Source: DATATJ01 sp963789075
GTDB lineage: Bacteria; Acidobacteriota; Vicinamibacteria; Vicinamibacterales; CAVVIG01
Assembly (NCBI GenBank): GCA_963789075.1
Contig: CAWBJQ010000002.1
Coordinates: 992,001 to 1,056,000, forward strand
DNA length: 64,000 nt
Direction: 5' to 3'
The notes below the pieces were generated by a model that did not search any database, was not told the DNA's origin, and saw only the letters and a program-made list of their open reading frames with translations. Each line of letters begins with the position of its first letter. Within the stretch, counting starts at the first letter, position 1. This document shows, one piece after another, positions 36,490-47,357 of the stretch. The position numbers and the translations under genes were made by a program.

Positions 36490-38703
36490 TCAGCTCCCCG
36501 GGTGATATTCGCGCTCGGTGTGACCCTTCAGCTGATCGCGATAGAAATACACGTCTCTCAAATTGCCGGTGGCGTACCGCTCCGCTTCGTCTTTGAAGTG
36601 CGGCGACTTCGGATCGCCGCTCTCCCCGCCGGCCGTCACGGCCCTCGCGCGCACCTTATCGCCGAATTCGACGACGGCCACGAAGCTGTTGCCGCTGGTG
36701 CCGTACCATTTCTTCGTGTTGGGATACGGCTTCGCTCCGAATGAGGCCAGCGAGCCCCAACGCGACGACGTGAAGCCGACCGGAATGCTCGGCTGCGCAT
36801 CGTCGAACTTCGAGTCGATGTCGTCGGTCAGACGCTGGAAGCGATTGATGTCACCCCACGGTGTCTTCCAACTGCCGAAATCGCCCGCGAGCTTGTCGGA
36901 CGCTGCACTCAATGCTTCGATGCGTTCGGCTGGCGTGGCTTTGGTGGCGGCGTAGTCGTCCGCCGACACACCTGCCTTGCGCGCTTCCGCGCCGACGCGG
37001 CGACCGAGCTCCTCAGCCCAGAAGACGGCGACCGATGTCGGGATCGAGGTCACCGACCAGCGGTGATCCCAACTCCGCAGCACCGCGATCTGCTCGGAGA
37101 GCTTTGCCTTGAGCGGATTGCTGGCGGGGGTTTCGTCGTACGCCTTCAGCAGCGGCGGCAGCAAGGTGTCGAACGCCGGCAGATAGCTGTCGAACGCCGC
37201 GGCGATCAGCGAGTCCGGAGTGAAGTCTTTCTTGCCGGGCAGCACCCGCAAGGCGTGCAGGCCGCGCGGCGACTCTTCGGTGCCGCGATCCACATATGTC
37301 GGGTAGTCCGCGCGCTTCGGACTGTCCGGTCCAGCCGCCGACCACGGCCAGTTGTTGCTGTTGTACAGCCAGCCGCCGGCCGGGTTGAGCAGGTGCGGGG
37401 TCGCGTCGGTCGACAGCACGCCGTTCCATTCCGTCGCGGGATCGCTGCCGTCCACCGGCTTGGTCCAGTCGAACTTCGGATCGCGCTTCGGGATGAAGTT
37501 CGAGTGGAAGTACGCGATGGTGCCGTCGGCGTCTGCGTAGATCGTGTTGTTCGACGAGTTCGTGTGCAGCTCCATCGTCTGGAGGAATTCCTTGTAGTTG
37601 TGCGCTTTCGTGCGCGAGTACGACTGCGTCAGTGCGTTCAGCGGATCTTCCATGAGGCGGACGCTGACCCATTTGCCGTCCACCGCGCGCACGATCGGCC
37701 CGTGGTGCGTGCGGTAGACGGTGAACGCCTTCTGCGCGATCGCGCCGCTCGTCTTGTAGGGCACGATGATCTTCGACGCGGTGACTGGCCGCTCTTCCGA
37801 TCCGTATTTGTAGACAAATCCGCCGCCCTTGCTGGTGACGGTTTCCAGATATTCGTCGATGTTGTCCACACCGCTCGACGTGTGCATCCATCCCGCGCGC
37901 TCGTTGAATCCCTGATAGACGAAGAACTGGCCCCAGGTGACGGCGCCGTAGGCATCGAGGCCTTCGTCGCTGCTCATCTGCAGCTCGGATCGGAAGTAGA
38001 ACGACGTGTGCGGATTGATCCACAGCAGCGCGTGATGCGAGGCGGCGTTCGACGGCGCGATCGCGATGCCGTTCGAGCCCGTCGGCTCCAGCGGATAGGA
38101 GAGCCCGCGATCGCTTCGGCCAGGTTGGGACACCGACGGCAGCAGGGCGGCCTGAGTCGTCGGCGGCTTCCCGTAAAACGCCTCGAGCTCGCTCAAGTTC
38201 ACGCGCTCGATGTCGCCGCCGATGCTGCCTTCGCTGAAGCTGAGCGCCATCCACGGCTCGAAGCGCGCGATCACACGCGGCTTCACCTGGGGGTGCGTGC
38301 TCAGAAAGTAGTTCAGGCCGTCGGCCCAGGCGTTCATCAGCGCCTTCAGCCAGGCCGGGCTTTTCTGATATTGCGCCTTCATGTCCGCCGGGTCGATGAA
38401 GAGCTTCATGCGGAGATCGCGGTAGATTTGGCTGTCGCCTTCCGCTTCCGCCAACCGTCCCATCGAGTTGAGATAATTCGTCTCGACGCGGTTGAAGTCG
38501 TCCTCCGCCTGCGCGTAGATCATCCCGAAGACCGCATCCGCATCCGTCTTGCCGCGAACGTGCGCGATGCCCCAGTCGTCGCGGACGATGGTGACGTTCT
38601 GCGCCTGCCGCTGCCACGCAGCGGCGTCGTCGGTTGGGGCGGCGTGCGAGACGTACGACGTGCCAACGATCGCGAGGATGAGGATGAGAAAGCGGCTCTT
38701 CAT
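36490..38703 (-). CDS. secreted penicillin acylase-family amidase
   Basis: 737 residues from ATG 38703: signal peptide (FLILILAIVGTSYVSHAA), alpha subunit with VTIVRDDWGIAHVRGKTDAD, autocleavage site LEPTGSNGIAIAPSNA with Ser210 as the N-terminal nucleophile of the beta subunit, and HHALLWINPHTSF and GVDNIDEYLETV downstream. Ntn-hydrolase of the N-acyl-homoserine-lactone/cephalosporin acylase group, exported and self-processed. The substrate may be acyl-homoserine lactones, beta-lactams or N-acyl amino acids. Intact. Confidence 0.9.
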   Translation of the reverse strand: MKSRFLILILAIVGTSYVSHAAPTDDAAAWQRQAQNVTIVRDDWGIAHVRGKTDADAVFGMIYAQAEDDFNRVETNYLNSMGRLAEAEGDSQIYRDLRMKLFIDPADMKAQYQKSPAWLKALMNAWADGLNYFLSTHPQVKPRVIARFEPWMALSFSEGSIGGDIERVNLSELEAFYGKPPTTQAALLPSVSQPGRSDRGLSYPLEPTGSNGIAIAPSNAASHHALLWINPHTSFYFRSELQMSSDEGLDAYGAVTWGQFFVYQGFNERAGWMHTSSGVDNIDEYLETVTSKGGGFVYKYGSEERPVTASKIIVPYKTSGAIAQKAFTVYRTHHGPIVRAVDGKWVSVRLMEDPLNALTQSYSRTKAHNYKEFLQTMELHTNSSNNTIYADADGTIAYFHSNFIPKRDPKFDWTKPVDGSDPATEWNGVLSTDATPHLLNPAGGWLYNSNNWPWSAAGPDSPKRADYPTYVDRGTEESPRGLHALRVLPGKKDFTPDSLIAAAFDSYLPAFDTLLPPLLKAYDETPASNPLKAKLSEQIAVLRSWDHRWSVTSIPTSVAVFWAEELGRRVGAEARKAGVSADDYAATKATPAERIEALSAASDKLAGDFGSWKTPWGDINRFQRLTDDIDSKFDDAQPSIPVGFTSSRWGSLASFGAKPYPNTKKWYGTSGNSFVAVVEFGDKVRARAVTAGGESGDPKSPHFKDEAERYATGNLRDVYFYRDQLKGHTEREYHPGS

Positions 38704-38761
38704 AGCAGCGGATTGTGCCACAACTGCGCGGCACCTTGGTCCTCAGCCTGTGACTCGTAGC

Positions 38762-38779
38762 GCAGGTCTTTAGACCTGC
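38762..38779. repeat. GGTCTTTAGACC palindrome, copy 1
   Basis: GCAGGTCTTTAGACCTGC, 8-bp arms, between the divergent acylase and ychF genes. A related GGTCTAAAGACC lies at 51438-51449. Confidence 0.55.
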
Positions 38780-38830
38780 CCGTACATTTCAGTCATAATC
38801 TTCGGACATCCGAGCCGTGTCACCCCAATC

Positions 38831-39935
38831 ATGCTGAGAGCTGGAATCGTCGGTCTCCCCAACGTCGGCAAGTCCACGTTGTTCAATGCCGTCACGCGCA
38901 CGCGCAACGCGGAAGCGGCCAACTATCCGTTCTGCACCATCGACCCCAACGTCGGCATTGTCAGCGTGCCGGACGCGCGGCTCGAGGTGTTGCGAGCGAT
39001 CGCCAGGACGAATGTGGTCATTCCGGCGGCCGTCGAGTTCGTGGATATCGCCGGCCTCGTCAAAGGCGCGAGCCAGGGCGAAGGCCTCGGCAACAAGTTT
39101 CTGACGCACATCCGCGAAGTCGACGCCGTCGTCCAGGTGGTGCGGTGCTTCGAAGACGAAGACGTGCATCACGTCGCGGGCACGATCGATCCGGTGCGCG
39201 ACATCGAGGTGATCAACACCGAGCTGATCCTCGCCGACCTCGACGTGGTGCAGAAGCGCCGCGAGCGGCTGGCCAAGGACATCAAGCGCGGCGACAAGGC
39301 GGCGGCCGCCGAAGACGCCGTGCTCGGCGAAGATCGAGACCGCGCTCGATGCGGGGAAGCCCGCGCTGACCGTCGCGCTGACGCCGGAGGAGCACGCGCT
39401 GTCGGCGCCCTTCTTCCTGCTCTCCGACAAGCCGACGATCTTCGCGTGCAACGTGAAAGAGTCGGACCTCGCGACGGCGGACACGAATCCGTACGTGCTC
39501 AAGGTGCGCGACTACGTGCGGACGCATCTGGCCTGCGAAGCGGTCGTCATCAGCGCGCAGATCGAGAGCGACCTCGTGGACCTCGCTCCGGACGAAGCGG
39601 CGGCGTTTCTCAAGGAGCTCGGCGTGGAGGAGAGCGGCATCGGCGTGCTCATTCGCGCGACGTATCATCTGCTCGGCCTGCGGACGTATTTCACGGCGGG
39701 CGAGAAGGAGGTGCGCGCGTGGACGATTCACGCGGGCGACACGGCGCCGAAGGCGGCGGGCGTCATCCATTCGGACTTCGAGCGCGGCTTCATCAAAGCG
39801 GAAACCGTGGCGTACGAGGATCTCGTGCGGTGCGGATCGGTGGCGGCGGCGCGCGAGAAGGGCTTGTACCGGATGGAAGGCAAGGACTACGTCGTCGCCG
39901 ACGGCGATGTGATGCTGTTCAAGTTCAACGTGTAG
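38831..39935 (+). CDS. ychF: ribosome-binding ATPase YchF, one frameshift
   Basis: MLRAGIVGLPNVGKSTLFNA gives the G1 loop; GLVKGASQGEGLGNKFLTHI is the G3/switch region of Obg-family YchF; the C-terminal TGS domain reads LGLRTYFTAGEKEVRAWTIH and ends VVADGDVMLFKFNV. A single extra base at about 39326 breaks the frame between AAEDAVL and KIETALDAGKPALTVAL. About 367 residues. YchF is nearly universal, so the indel is best read as a sequence error. Confidence 0.9.
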
Positions 39936-39962
39936 CGTAGAATCTCTGGCGAAGGAGCTCTC

Positions 39963-41565
39963 ATGACCAGCAGGTTTCATCTTCGTGCGCTCACGGCGGC
40001 GTTGGGCGCCGCGCTGGCGTGCGCCGCGATCGCTCGCATTCCGGTCGCGTCCGCGCAGGGAGCGGCGTCGCCCGAGCAAGCCGGCCCCTACAACACGTTG
40101 TTGATCAGGAACGTGACAGTGATCGACGGATCCGGATCGCCGGCGTACGGACCGGTGAACGTCGTCGTCAAGCGCAACGTGATCGATCGGATCGATCGCG
40201 TCGATCCAATCAGCGCAGGCCGCGGCGAGAACGGCGCGGCGGCGCAGGTCGATCGTGCGATCGATGGCACGGGGATGTACCTGATGCCCGGCATTGTGGA
40301 CGGCCACACGCACGTCAGCTCGAGCGCGGCGGTGCCCAGCGAGTACATCTACAAGCTTCTGCTCGGGCACGGCGTGACGACGATCCGCGTGTTCAATGTC
40401 GGCAACGACGATCCGAAGGCGATGGTGGCGGAGCGCGATCGGAGTGCCGCGAACCAGATCATCGCGCCGCGCATGTTCATCTACCCGTTCTGGCGCGGCA
40501 GCGATCCGCGCTACTCGACGCCGGAGGGTGCGCGGCAGGTCGTCGACGAGTGGCACGCGCTGGGCGTGGACGGCGTGAAGATCGCCAGCAAGCCGGGCCT
40601 GTGGCCCGACGTCTATCACGCGATCGCCGAGGAGACGCGCAAGTACGGCATGGGCGTCGCGGTGCACATCGCACAGGACGGCGTGTATCCGATGAACGCC
40701 GTGCAGATCGCGGCCGAAGGGGCCTCGGTCGAACACCACTACGGCTACCCCGAAGCGTCGTACAGCGACCGGACGATTCAGAGTCTTCCTGAGGATTACA
40801 ACTACTCGAATGAAGCGGAGCGCTTCCTGGAAACCGGACGCTCGTGGCTGCAGGCCGACGTGCAGAAGCTGCACACCACCGTGATCGACCAGCTGCTCGA
40901 CGCGATGCGCACGAGGGGCTTCATCATGGAGCCGACCTTCGTCGTCTACGAGGCGAATCGCGACGTCGCCCGCGCGGAGAACCTGCCGTGGCATCACGAT
41001 TACACGCTGCCGGTGGTGATGAATTCGTTTCGGCCCGATCCGTCGCACCACGCGTCGTATTTCTTCAACTGGACGTCGAACAAGGAAGCGGACTGGGCGC
41101 GCGCGTATCGCCGCTGGCTGGAGTTCGTGAACGACTACAAGAATCGCGGCGGCCTCGTGTCGGTCGGCTCCGACTCGGGATCGCTCTTCACGGTGTGGGG
41201 CTTCGGTACCATTCGCGAGCTGGAGATGCTGGAGGAAGCGGGCTTCTCGCCGCTCGAAGCGATTCACGCGGCGACGGAGAACGGCGGCCGGCTCGTGAAG
41301 AACACGAAGATCGGCGTCATCCGGCCGGGCGAATCTGGCGGACATGGTGCTGCTGTCGGAGAATCCACTCGCCAACCTGAAGGTGCTTTACGGCACGGGG
41401 ATCACGAAGGTCGGGTTGGATCGCAAGGCGGCGACCGAGCGCTGCGTGAAGTACACGATCCGCGACGGGGTCGTCTTCGACGCGCAGATGCTGCTCAAGG
41501 ACGTGCGTGACATGGTGGCGCACCCACCGGCGCCGCGGCCCTCGTCTGAAGCGGCCCGCAAATAG
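39963..41565 (+). CDS. secreted amidohydrolase (imidazolonepropionase-like), one frameshift
   Basis: ATG 39963 after AAGGAG. Signal peptide (LTAALGAALACAAIARIPVA), then LIRNVTVIDGSGSPAYGPVN and MPGIVDGHTHV with His115/His117 of the metal site; VGSDSGSLFTVWG carries the late Asp. Near 41335 an extra base shifts the frame from IGVIRPG to LADMVLLSENPLANL. About 533 residues. Substrate unknown; related proteins include prolidases and imidazolonepropionase-like hydrolases. Confidence 0.85.
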
Positions 41566-41594
41566 CGCCAGGGCGAAGGCGCCGCACGCTATTT
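41560..41594. terminator. bidirectional hairpin holding both stop codons
   Basis: AAATAGCG-N19-CGCTATTT, perfect 8-bp arms. The amidohydrolase TAG (41563-41565) is in the left arm and the VWFA TAG (41589-41591, minus strand) in the right arm. Confidence 0.6.
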
Positions 41595-42458
41595 GGCTGG
41601 AGGCACGTAGTAGCCGGGCCGCGCGGAGATGTCGGCGCGGCCGCTTCTCAGAGACACTTTCAACGCATGCCAGCCGGTCTCGCGTTTGCCGGCAGGCGAG
41701 AACGTCAAGAGGTAGCGCGCGCGCATTTCCTCCAGCGCTTGTGTGAACAACCTCTGCAGATCCCGGTCGGAGGTCGCCGACCAACGGCGGCCGCCGGTCG
41801 CGCCGGCGACGTGATCGAGGAACGCCGCCGATCCCATGTCGTTTGGCGTCCGCACGTCGACGGCGTGTACGACGACCGATGATTTGCGCGCCGAATCGAC
41901 GACATCCTCTTCTGACACCCAACTCACGGTGTCGCGGCCGTCTGTGAAGAGGAGCAGAAGCGCGCGGGAGCCTGGCGCCACCGCAGTCGGTAATACGAGC
42001 TGCACAGCGTCGCGCAGCGCCGTGGCGCCCCCGGCGTGAACGGCGGCAAGGCCGTCGCGCAGCGCGCTGCGATCCCGACTCAGGGGCACGTTCAGACTCA
42101 CGTCGTGCGAGAAGGTGACCAGGGCCGCACTGTCGTCGGGTCGCAGAGCGTCGATCAAGCCATTCGCAGCGGCGAGCAACTGCGCGAGGCGGCCGCCAGT
42201 GACGCTGGAGCTGACGTCGAGCGCCATCGTGACGCTGAGCGGGAGCCGATCGAGCGCAACCGTTTGAATCTGCTGTTCGACGCCGTTGTCGTCGACGCGA
42301 AAGTCAGCGGCGGTCAGGCCGATCACCGGTTGATTGCCCCGCATCACCGCGGCGTCGATCTCCACGAGCTCGACGCCTGAGCGGAACGTGAGCTGTTGCG
42401 GCGGTTGGCTCACGATGGCGGCCAAGGCCGTCGTGAGGACGACCAGCCGGACGATCAT
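41589..42458 (-). CDS. secreted VWFA-domain protein
   Basis: 289 residues from ATG 42458: signal peptide (MIVRLVVLTTALAAIVSQ), a short beta-rich segment (GLTAADFRVDDNGVEQQIQT), then a VWA domain with MIDAS residues Asp81, Ser83 and Ser85 (ALDVSSSVTGGR) and LLLLFTDGRDTVSW. Matches the VWFA-related family abundant in Acidobacteria. The ATGA overlap with the upstream TPR gene implies coupled translation. Role probably extracytoplasmic protein binding. Confidence 0.85.
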   Translation of the reverse strand: MIVRLVVLTTALAAIVSQPPQQLTFRSGVELVEIDAAVMRGNQPVIGLTAADFRVDDNGVEQQIQTVALDRLPLSVTMALDVSSSVTGGRLAQLLAAANGLIDALRPDDSAALVTFSHDVSLNVPLSRDRSALRDGLAAVHAGGATALRDAVQLVLPTAVAPGSRALLLLFTDGRDTVSWVSEEDVVDSARKSSVVVHAVDVRTPNDMGSAAFLDHVAGATGGRRWSATSDRDLQRLFTQALEEMRARYLLTFSPAGKRETGWHALKVSLRSGRADISARPGYYVPPAK

Positions 42459-43538
42459 CTGTGGACCTCGTCGCGCAGCCAGGCGATCGAGGTCTGGTCG
42501 AGGCCGCCGATGACGAAGTCCCACCACGGATCGACGTTCGGTTTCGGCACGGCCGCATACGCGGTGGCACTGCGGCGGCCCGTCTCCGCATCGCCGCTGT
42601 CAGTCGCAACGCGCACGCGCCCGGCGTACCCGGACTGACACACTGGACAGTCGGCAATCGCGTCGTCGTACGCACGTGCGGCCTCATCGCGCTGACCGGC
42701 GCGTTCATCGAGCGCCGCGCGAATGAGATCGGCGAGATAGCGTTGCGACGACAAGTGGGCCTCCTCTTGCGCGAGGCCGATTTCGAGACGCGCTTCGCCG
42801 TCTCGCCGCTGCAGATAGCGGACCCACGCAAGACCGAGGCGTGCGTCGGCGTCCTGCGCGTCGATCTTCACCGCATCGTCATATTCGGTACGCGGCCGTC
42901 CGTAAGCCGCCCTCGATCGCCCGCTCGGTCGCAGGCGTGTTCGGGCTTGGCAGCCCGCGGAGGTTCGCGTCCGCGATGGCGGCGCGAGCTGTCGCAAGCG
43001 CGCCCAGCAGCACGTGGAAGTGGCCGACCGTTGGCATCGCCATTAGGCCTTCCTCTGCCGTGCGCTGCGCCAGATCGATCCGTGCCTGCGACCAGTACAG
43101 CGTCGTCACGACCGCGTACCATCGCCACCGGAACTCGAGCGGTTCGATCGGTGTGAGCCGCTGAAGAAGGCTGCGGGCGAGCTGCAGATGGATGTCCGCG
43201 CGGGCCGCCTGATCCGATGGGAGCGCCAGCGCGAGATCGGTGTGCAGCATCACGGCCGCCTTGGCGCGCTTGGGCGTCATCGGCGGCTTTCCCTGGGACC
43301 CCCGCCGTGGAAGCAGGTCCTCGAATTCGGCGACCACTTTTTGCGTGGCGGAAGGCGTCCACCGGTTGAGCGCGTTCAGAGCGCCGATTTGGTCGTCGAC
43401 GTATCGATCGAGAATCTCGACGTAGGCACTCACTTGGACCGGCTCGGCTCCGGCAGGCGAGCCGATGAGCAGAAGAAGCACAGGGGTCACGACGAGAGGC
43501 CCAGCGCGACGCCGTCGTCCCGATGGCTGCGGCGCCAC
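42455..43538 (-). CDS. secreted TPR-like repeat protein, one frameshift
   Basis: ATG 43538; signal peptide LVVTPVLLLLIGSPAGAEP; helical-repeat body (LHLQLARSLLQRL-type segments, TAEEGLMAMPTVGHFHVLLG, ATARAAIADANLRGLP). The frame changes near 42890 and continues YDDAVKIDAQDADARLGLAW and RAYDDAIADCPVCQSGYAGR. About 360 residues. Encoded directly upstream of and overlapping the VWFA gene; the pair probably forms one extracytoplasmic complex. Confidence 0.7.
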
Positions 43539-43542
43539 TGAC

Positions 43543-44965
43543 CTATCCGTGTAGCGCGACGCCGCCAGATTCGAGCGGCAGCTGGGCCGCTTCCCACGCG
43601 GCGATGCCGCCCGCGATCTCGGCGACGTTCGTGAAACCGTGCAGCTGGAGCAGGCTGGCCGCGATCGACGAACGGTAGCCGCCGGCGCAGTAGACCAACA
43701 GCGGTCGATTGCGCGGGATCTCGGCGAGATGTTCGGTCAGGTGATTCAGCGGCAGGGCGATGCTGCCCGCAACGTGTTTCCGCGCGCGCTCTCCCGGCCC
43801 GCGCACATCGATCGCGAGAGGCGCCGCGCCGCTGGGTGCGGCCAGCCGCTCGGCCGCGGTCGGCGCGCTCACACGCTCAGTGGTTCGTGTCAGATCCGGA
43901 CGCGACGCGAGGCTCTCCATGCCGTCCTGCAGATGGCCGATGATGCGGTCGAAACCGATCCGTCCGAGCCGGACGGCCGACTCGTGCTCGCGCCCAGGAT
44001 CCGCGATTACGACGATGGAGCGTTCGGGCGTGAGGACGGTGCCCGCCCACGTGGCGTATTGCCCGCCGAGACCGATGTTGATGCTGCCCGCCAGATGCGC
44101 TGCGGCGAACTCGCCGGCGTCGCGCGTGTCGAGGATCTGCGCGCCTTCGGCCTGCAGCGCGAGCACGCGATCGAGCGTCAGCGGCAGCAGCTCGCGTGCG
44201 AGCGCCTGGTCGAGCGTCGGCCGCTCGCGGCTGTTCAGCACGGCGTCGTAGGTGAAATAGGGCGGCGCATCGGGCTGATCGGCCGTGACCAGACGCGACG
44301 AACGCCTGCTTGTCCATCGGCTGCAACGCGTAGTTGACGCGGCGCTGCTCGCCGATCGTCGAGACCGTTTCCTTGCTGATCGCCTTGCCGCAGAGCGATC
44401 CAGCGCCGTGGGCCGGGTACACGAGGCTCGCGTCGGGCAGCGTGAGCAGCTTGTTCCGCAGCGAATCGTACAGCAGCGCGCCGAGGTCGCCGGCCGACCA
44501 GCCGAGCGCCACGCGCAGATCGGGACGTCCGACGTCGCCGACAAACAACGTGTCGCCCGTCAATACCGCGTACGCCCTGGCGGCGTCGTGCGCGAGGTCG
44601 TACACCGCGATCGAAATGGACTCTGGCGTGTGGCCTGGCGTTTCCAGCGCTTGCAGGCGCACGTCGCCGAATTCGACGAGGTCGCCGTCGGCGAGGGGAG
44701 TGAAGCGATATTCCGCCTTCGCCGCCGCGCCCAGATAGATCGCCGCGCCCGTGCGGTCGCGCAGCTCCAGGTGGCCGGCGATGAAATCCGCGTGAAGGTG
44801 CGTGAGGAAGACGTGTGCGATCGTCAAGCCGTGCGCTGCGGCAAACGCAACGTACTGATCGACGTCGCGCTGGGGATCCACGACGGCGGCGGTCTTGGTG
44901 CGCTCGTCGCCAATCAGATACGACGCATGGGCGAGGCAGCCAAGATAGAACTGCTCGAGGATCAC
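43543..44965 (-). CDS. MBL persulfide dioxygenase-rhodanese fusion, one frameshift
   Basis: GTG 44965. Residues ~1-250 are an ETHE1-like MBL domain with THLHADFIAGH (His56, His58, Asp60, but Phe where ETHE1 has the second His), LETPGHTPESISI, TGDTLFVGDVGRPDL and YPAHGAGSLCG. After an indel near 44293 follow two rhodanese domains: the first (DTRDAGEFAAAHLAGSINIG) has no catalytic Cys; the second has LLVYCAGGYRSSIAAS with the active-site Cys. About 474 residues. Similar to CstB-type proteins that oxidise persulfide and pass on sulfane sulfur. A perfect TATAAT ends 6 nt before the GTG. Confidence 0.85.
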
Positions 44966-44971
44966 GAGCAG

Positions 44972-44977
44972 ATTATA
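44972..44977 (-). promoter_or_regulatory. consensus -10 (TATAAT) with leaderless spacing
   Basis: TATAAT on the minus strand, then CTGCTC (6 nt), then GTG 44965. No Shine-Dalgarno. Confidence 0.55.
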
Positions 44978-45058
44978 GTTCTTGCGGGCTCAAGGGGATG
45001 ACCCATCTTGCGGCATTGGCGCACAGCCCGGCCGCAATAAATGGCCGTGCAGGCGCGT

Positions 45059-47211
45059 TCAGGGCTGCTTCGCTGTCACGATGAGGATATGCGCGGCGCT
45101 GTTGGGCGACTGCAGAAGGGCGATACCGTCCGCCATGAGATCGGCGCCCGTCGCCGTGCCGAGCACGCCTGTGTCGACCGACACGATCTGGTAGAGCGTG
45201 CCGGCGTCGAGATCCTTCGGCTTCACCGTGAACGTCTGCACGCCATCGTCGGATTGCACCGCGGATACCACGAACTGTTGCGCATCGGGCGTCGCCTGCT
45301 GCAGGACGTCCCATGGCGGTCCATTCTCCGCCGATGCCTGCCGCGTCAGCAACGCGCCGGCGCCCGCTGTCACCATGCCGCGCATCGATTTGTAGATCGT
45401 CGATCTCTTTCGACATCGCGGCCGCATCGTCGTCTGACAGCTCGCCGCTGAGAAAGCAGAGGCCGAGGGCGCCCTTCCATGCGGCTGCGGAAGTACAACG
45501 GCAGATCCGGCGCGTCGTGGAGCGGCTCGCTCTCGTGATCGGTGACGAACGACAGCAGATACGCCGGCGGAAAGACGATGCTGAGGCCCTGCACGTTGTG
45601 GCGCACGTGGACGGACGGCGCCGTGCGGTCGTCCATCCACGCGACATCGGTGTAGCGCGCCATGCCGAGGTCGAGGCGATTGCCGCCGCCCGACACGTTT
45701 TCCATCAGCATGTCCGGATACCGCGTGCGCAAAGTGGCGAGCAGACTGTACAGCCCAGAGACGTGCGCGAAGTTGCCGTCGGTGGCGCCATGCCCATGCC
45801 CCGCGCGATCGCAGTTGATGAACATGTTGTTGTCCCACTTCAAGTAGTCCGGCTGCACCTCGTCGAGCAGCTGCGTGAGCCGATCGAAGAGCCACTGCCG
45901 CGCGGCTGTCGCTGGCCAGGCACACTTGAGCGGCGTGGTCCGATCCGTAATCGCCGCCGGTCGTCGCCAGCAATGTTTCATCGCACACCCGGAACCGCCG
46001 ACTTGCGAGAGGTTCACGCGCTCTGGCTCGACCCACAGACCGAACTTCATTCCGAGGCTGTGCGCGTACTGGGTGAGCGCCTCGAGCCCGTCGGGGAAGC
46101 GCGCAGGATCCGCGCTCCAGGAGCCGAGGCCGGAATCGAAGTCGAACGGCCCAGACGCGCCGGCGCCCGCATACCAGCCCGCGTCGACGACGAACATTTC
46201 GGTCCCGAGCGCGGCCGCGTGATCCATTTCCGCGCGCATCGAGGCATCGTCGATGTTGGTGCCGTAGGCGAACCAGGTGTTGTACGTGACGAGCGACGGG
46301 AACGGCACGCCCGTTGTGCAGACCGTTGATGATGTACGACCGCAACGCTGCGGTCGCCTGCGGCAGGCCGCCGGGCACGACGCCGAACAGCGCGTGCGGG
46401 CCGTCCACGGGGCCGCTGCGGATCGCGGTCGTCATGTTCGGCAAGCCGAGATCCAGCGCGAGCGCGACGCCGACGCGATCGGCTGTGAGCGACCATGCAC
46501 CGGACCACATGAGCGCGGCGTACAACTCGTCCTGCGCGCCGTCGATCGCGATCCAGGGCACCGACTGCTCCGAGGCGCGCGCCTGCGCGCCGATCGCGAA
46601 GTGGCCGCCGCTGGCGAGGGCGGTTTTCTGCAGGGTGAATGCCGTTGTCGTTCGTCAGATCGGCGTTGTCGCCCTGCGAGTCCCGTCAGCCAATGGATCG
46701 TGCCGGGTGGGACGGCGATGTGAAAGGCGTTGAGGTTCGACACCGACGGCACGCCGCCGAGCGATGCAAACGTCGTCCAGGTTTCAAACGTCGGCGATCC
46801 TGACGTGACCCGATAGTGGCGCGTCAGCCGCAGCGATGCTTTCGGGAGTTGGAAGACGGCATCGAGCTGCAGCGACGATCCGTCGGCCCACGCGTCGGCC
46901 GACACGTAGGCGAAACCTGCGGCGCGCTGACCGAATGCGAGCGCCTGACCGCCGACCGTGATCGTCGTGTCGGGCACATTGCCGATGGTCCAGGCCACGT
47001 TCGATGCTGTCGCCAGACGCACGATTTCGAAATCGCGCCCCGGCGCGAGCGCAAGCGTGAGGGAGGTGCCGGCCGCACCGACGGTCCAGGCAGTGCCGTC
47101 ATGCGAGATCGATGCGTCGCCTGTCTGGACGACGGGAGCGGCGGCCGCGGTGCGGGACGCCGCGGATGCAAGGAATACGAAAGTGACGAGCAGCGGAGTC
47201 GGTCGTCGCAT
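45059..47211 (-). CDS. secreted alpha-galactosidase (GH36-like), frameshifted
   Basis: Signal peptide TPLLVTFVFLASAASRTAAA. N-terminal beta-sandwich (SLRLTRHYRVTSGSPTFETW), catalytic barrel with YNTWFAYGTNIDDASMRAEM, DAGWYAGAG, FGLWVEPERVN, YLKWDNNMF (nucleophile Asp) and VAWMDDRTAPSVH (acid/base Asp), then LPLYFRSRMEG. A C-terminal beta domain ends AAHILIVTAKQP. Frame changes near 46660, 46310, 45490 and 45390. About 715 residues. Hydrolyses terminal alpha-galactosyl residues; specificity is an inference. Confidence 0.8.
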
Positions 47212-47357
47212 GTGGAGTCGCTGTTGACCTCTGCATGCGTTAGACCACGTCACACTCCGAACGTTTAGTTCACCGGCGCGTCACACTCCGTTCATGTTTG
47301 AACGACGTTCGCCGTCGATCCGGAGACGCACCGAGCCGGGGGGCCCTTTGCACACAA

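Noticed and set aside
38703..38722. Sigma-54-like TGGCAC upstream of the acylase
   Set aside because: The GC doublet falls one base off the required -24/-12 spacing.
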